From positions 1-15,195 of the forward strand of contig VSQE01000025.1 of the NCBI GenBank assembly GCA_009775705.1: a stretch of 15,195 bases of DNA, written 5' to 3'. This document shows, one piece after another, positions 14,240 through 15,195 of the stretch. The notes beneath the pieces are model-generated. The model was not told where the DNA came from and ran no database searches. It saw only the letters and a program-made list of their open reading frames with translations. How positions within the stretch are numbered: the first letter of the stretch is position 1; every line of letters begins with the position of its first letter. Source of the DNA: Prevotellamassilia sp. (GTDB lineage: Bacteria > Bacteroidota > Bacteroidia > Bacteroidales > Bacteroidaceae). A program made the translations under genes and the position numbers.

Positions 14240-14287
14240 GTCTATTCCAGAGAATGAATAGAAACATTAATTTTTAATAAGTAACGT

Positions 14288-15195
14288 ATGAGAAATTCCT
14301 TATTATCGGCATGGATACTTGTTATACTGAGTATCTGTGCAATGCCGGCAAAAGCCAAAACGCTGGTAGTTGCATCTAATTCCACTTCAGGTATTGAAGG
14401 AGCAGATTATGTAGGCACTCTAACCGATGGAACTGTTTTGGGCTTCCGTCGCTCAGGTTCCACCATTTATTTCTATGGTGCTAAAACTGATGCTACTTCA
14501 TTGGAGGTTCCGGATTCTATCTTCTTCAGCGGTTCGAAACATGCAGTAACGTGGTGTGGTTATGGGAACTACAATAAGTCTCGTGTTATTAATTTTGATG
14601 AAGCGACGAATGTAACATCACTGACTCTGCCTTCCACTATAAAGATCATATGTTTTGTACCGTCTCAGATTTTCGACTTGCATCTCAAGTCTACCACACC
14701 TCCAACGCTATGGACTGGGAATGGGAACGGGAATCATATTTTTGCCGGAACAGCAATCTGGGTGCCACAGTCTGTTTATTCGGAATATGTGAAGAGCTGG
14801 AGTAGCAGGATTATATATTACGAAGGATGGGAGCCTATTTCGGTTACGGTAACTGTCAATTCTCCGGGAACCTTTGCACAAGTGTTTGTCAGTCAGGTGA
14901 AGCAATGGCTGGATGTGGCGGAACTGACCGTTATAGGCAAACTCAATGACACGGATATGGCTTATTTCTCCCGTCTGAAGAATGTATCAAAGATCGATCT
15001 TACGCAGACTGACATTAAGTCCATCAAGGGATGTCAGGAATTAAAGAGGTTGAGAACCATCCTCCTGCCGTCAACAGTTGTAGATGTGCAACCGGGCGCT
15101 TTTAATAGATGTTATTGTTTGAGAGAAATCTCTCTTCCCAATGCCGCGAGCATAGGGGGGTATGCGTTCTCTGGTTGCAGCAGTCTTTCGAGTGT
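14288..15195 (+). CDS. BspA-type leucine-rich-repeat surface protein (partial, cut by window end)
   Basis: The frame is open from the ATG at 14288 to the last base (302 full codons). Residues 1-23 (MRNSLLSAWILVILSICAMPAKA) form a signal peptide with likely cleavage after AKA, so the protein is exported; a lipobox is not convincing. Residues about 205-245 (ELTVIGKLNDTDMAYFSRLKNVSKIDLTQTDI) resemble the pre-repeat region of Bacteroides surface LRR proteins. The end shows LRR_5/TpLRR-type repeats: LPSTVVDVQPGAFNRCYCL, then LPNAASIGGYAFSGCSSLSSV, with the typical LP...I...AF..C..L spacing. Such proteins mediate adhesion to host or bacterial surfaces. Base composition is clearly more AT-rich than the neighbouring genes, suggesting a different history. 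No promoter lies in the 48 bases upstream; expression probably depends on the leader RNA. Confidence 0.85.
   Translation, partial: MRNSLLSAWILVILSICAMPAKAKTLVVASNSTSGIEGADYVGTLTDGTVLGFRRSGSTIYFYGAKTDATSLEVPDSIFFSGSKHAVTWCGYGNYNKSRVINFDEATNVTSLTLPSTIKIICFVPSQIFDLHLKSTTPPTLWTGNGNGNHIFAGTAIWVPQSVYSEYVKSWSSRIIYYEGWEPISVTVTVNSPGTFAQVFVSQVKQWLDVAELTVIGKLNDTDMAYFSRLKNVSKIDLTQTDIKSIKGCQELKRLRTILLPSTVVDVQPGAFNRCYCLREISLPNAASIGGYAFSGCSSLSS

Noticed and set aside
13968..14261. 97-residue plus-strand frame within the structured RNA
   Set aside because: It begins at TTG, has no ribosome binding site, runs across the predicted terminator stem, and overlaps many RNA helices. More likely chance reading through a structured RNA.

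Overview
The window looks like chromosomal DNA from a Bacteroidales bacterium, probably Bacteroidaceae-like with fairly high GC. Evidence: fused SecDF, the single-chain GlyRS, a two-domain secreted sialate O-acetylesterase, an OmpA-type porin-like protein, a BspA-type leucine-rich-repeat protein, and repeated Bacteroidetes-type promoter elements (TAnnTTTG, some with TTTG 19-21 bases upstream). Genus cannot be fixed from sequence reading alone.

Layout. Positions 1-10046 are all transcribed leftward (minus strand). From right to left they hold: secDF with its own promoter and terminator; a three-gene unit of an APC amino-acid permease, a GDSL/sialate O-acetylesterase fusion and a small two-helix membrane protein, closed by a 17-bp-stem terminator; a WaaP/InaA-type lipopolysaccharide-kinase-like gene; glyS; and the first 22 codons of an exported protein closely following glyS. 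From 10257 onward the known genes are rightward: nadB (L-aspartate oxidase), an OmpA-family outer-membrane protein, then about 1.1 kb without a convincing protein gene, then the start of a BspA-like LRR surface protein cut by the window end.

The 13160-14287 stretch is the most interesting part. It contains a strong hairpin after ompA, a set of mutually exclusive hairpins, four 21-bp tandem repeats, a bidirectional terminator with a well-formed minus-strand promoter just beyond it, and then a well-formed plus-strand promoter followed by about 450 nt of apparently highly structured RNA. That RNA ends in an intrinsic terminator only 48 bases before the LRR gene. No further promoter is visible between the terminator and the LRR start, so the RNA may be a long regulatory 5' leader (attenuator) of the surface-protein gene, or an independent ncRNA. 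It does not look like RNase P RNA, tmRNA, 6S or SRP RNA. It is the best candidate for something undescribed.

Functionally the core genes serve translation (glyS), secretion (secDF), NAD synthesis (nadB) and envelope structure (OmpA-like, LPS-kinase-like). The esterase/permease unit suggests handling of host glycans and amino acids in a gut or mucosal setting; that link is inferred from the families.
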